Of a DNA stretch of 5,356 bases, positions 4,817-5,356 are shown in pieces (within the stretch, counting starts at the first letter, position 1; every line of letters begins with the position of its first letter). Source of the DNA: Propionibacterium sp. (GTDB lineage: Bacteria > Actinomycetota > Actinomycetes > Propionibacteriales > Propionibacteriaceae). A program made the position numbers and the translations under genes. Where the stretch lies: the NCBI GenBank assembly GCA_012514785.1, contig JAAYZP010000015.1, positions 1-5,356 of the forward strand, given 5' to 3'. Below the pieces are notes generated by a model. The model made no database searches, was not told where the DNA came from, and saw only the letters and a program-made list of their open reading frames with translations.

Positions 4817-5356
4817 TCACGCCGGGGGTTCGGCTGCCTCGACGACGTACTGCCCGAGGGCGGTGCCTTTTCGCCGGAACAGGCGCCCGGGCGACAGCGC
4901 GAGGAACGGTGTCGCGATCAGCGTGACGGTCTGCCCGACGAGGTGGTCGAGCTCCAGCTCGGATGCGGCCTCGAGGTGCAGGCGGCTGTCCGTCGGCCAA
5001 TCCGGGGGCGGGGTGGCGGCGGGGTTCACGGTGATGACGTCGCCGCCCAGCCCGACCATCACGGGGATCGGCTCGCCGCCTTCTGCCGGGCGGAGTGCGA
5101 CGATCCAGTCGGGCACGATCACGGGCGGCAGGTCGACGGGGCTGTGGCGCGCGATGGCGGCACGGGAGCCGAGCACCCAGGTTTGTGGGGTTTCGTCGTC
5201 GGAGGCGGCGACGGAGCGCAACCGCACCGGCGTCGCTTCGCCGGTCTCGGGGAGGGAGTCCAGTGCGCGGTACCGACCGGGGTGGATGGCAGTGCCGTAG
5301 CGCGACGGGGCGTACAGGGTGTCGTCGTTGCCGGTGAACACGACGAACGCCCGGTG
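4817..5356 (-). CDS. Unrecognised protein, C-terminal part (may run off right edge)
   Basis: I do not recognise this protein. The frame is open from the right edge to a TGA at 4819-4817, giving about 179 codons. GTG 5341 (MFTGNDDTLYAP...) is a possible start, but no Shine-Dalgarno precedes it and the frame continues upstream as HRAFVV, so the gene probably begins outside the window. The product is soluble-looking, with no transmembrane helix; it is rich in short beta-like hydrophobic segments such as VIVPDWIVAL (74-83), IPVMVGLGGDVITV (92-105), LVGQTVTLIATPFLAL (134-149) and GQYVVEAA (163-170), numbered from GTG 5341. A proline-rich stretch (108-117) lies in the middle. Third-position GC bias supports real coding. 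It is the first visible gene of the minus-strand cluster, 27 bases before the ATP-grasp gene. Confidence 0.7.
   Translation of the reverse strand, partial: HRAFVVFTGNDDTLYAPSRYGTAIHPGRYRALDSLPETGEATPVRLRSVAASDDETPQTWVLGSRAAIARHSPVDLPPVIVPDWIVALRPAEGGEPIPVMVGLGGDVITVNPAATPPPDWPTDSRLHLEAASELELDHLVGQTVTLIATPFLALSPGRLFRRKGTALGQYVVEAAEPPA

Noticed and set aside
4281..5300. Plus-strand 339-codon frame opposite the ATP-grasp and unidentified genes
   Set aside because: The product is Ser/Arg/Pro-rich with no motif, and the ATP-grasp gene on the other strand is well supported. It does slightly lower certainty for the unidentified gene.
1..5356. CRISPR array, tRNA, rRNA, insertion sequence or attachment site
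   Set aside because: No regularly spaced repeats, tRNA cloverleaf, rRNA segments, transposase-like products or terminal repeats were seen.

Overview
The window is GC-rich, gene-dense DNA. Codon third positions are almost always G or C, GTG starts are probable, and genes are packed with 1-28 base gaps or overlaps. This fits a high-GC actinomycete (Actinomycetota). That is inferred from composition and family resemblance; no rRNA or other taxonomic marker is present.

Layout, left to right. (1) Positions 1-674, minus strand: the N-terminal half of a cytochrome P450, cut by the left edge before its haem-cysteine region. (2) Positions 675-744: a 70-base divergent intergenic region. (3) Positions 745-1801, plus strand: azlC and azlD, overlapping by 8 bases, encoding the two subunits of an AzlCD-type branched-chain amino-acid exporter. 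(4) Positions 1802-1947: a convergent intergenic region with a GC-rich hairpin ending in TTT, probably the azlCD terminator, next to a run of G tracts. (5) Positions 1948-5356, minus strand: five genes in one direction. In transcription order they are an unrecognised protein (cut by the right edge), a RimK-like ATP-grasp ligase, a 3-hydroxyisobutyrate-dehydrogenase-like (beta-HAD) reductase, a PdxH/PhzG-fold flavin oxidase and a DUF488 protein. Gaps are 27, 16 and 1 bases, then a 28-base overlap, so they are probably one operon.

How the parts may work together. AzlC and AzlD form one membrane transporter. The minus-strand cluster combines an ATP-dependent carboxylate ligase, an NAD(P)-dependent dehydrogenase and an FMN-dependent oxidase. 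This mix would suit a small uncharacterised metabolite pathway, but it could also be housekeeping genes that are simply adjacent. The flavin oxidase lacks several residues used by true pyridoxamine-phosphate oxidase and looks more like PhzG, and the dehydrogenase has an unusual nucleotide-binding loop. These two deviations and the unidentified first protein are the points most worth following up. I see no mobile element, CRISPR array, tRNA or rRNA.
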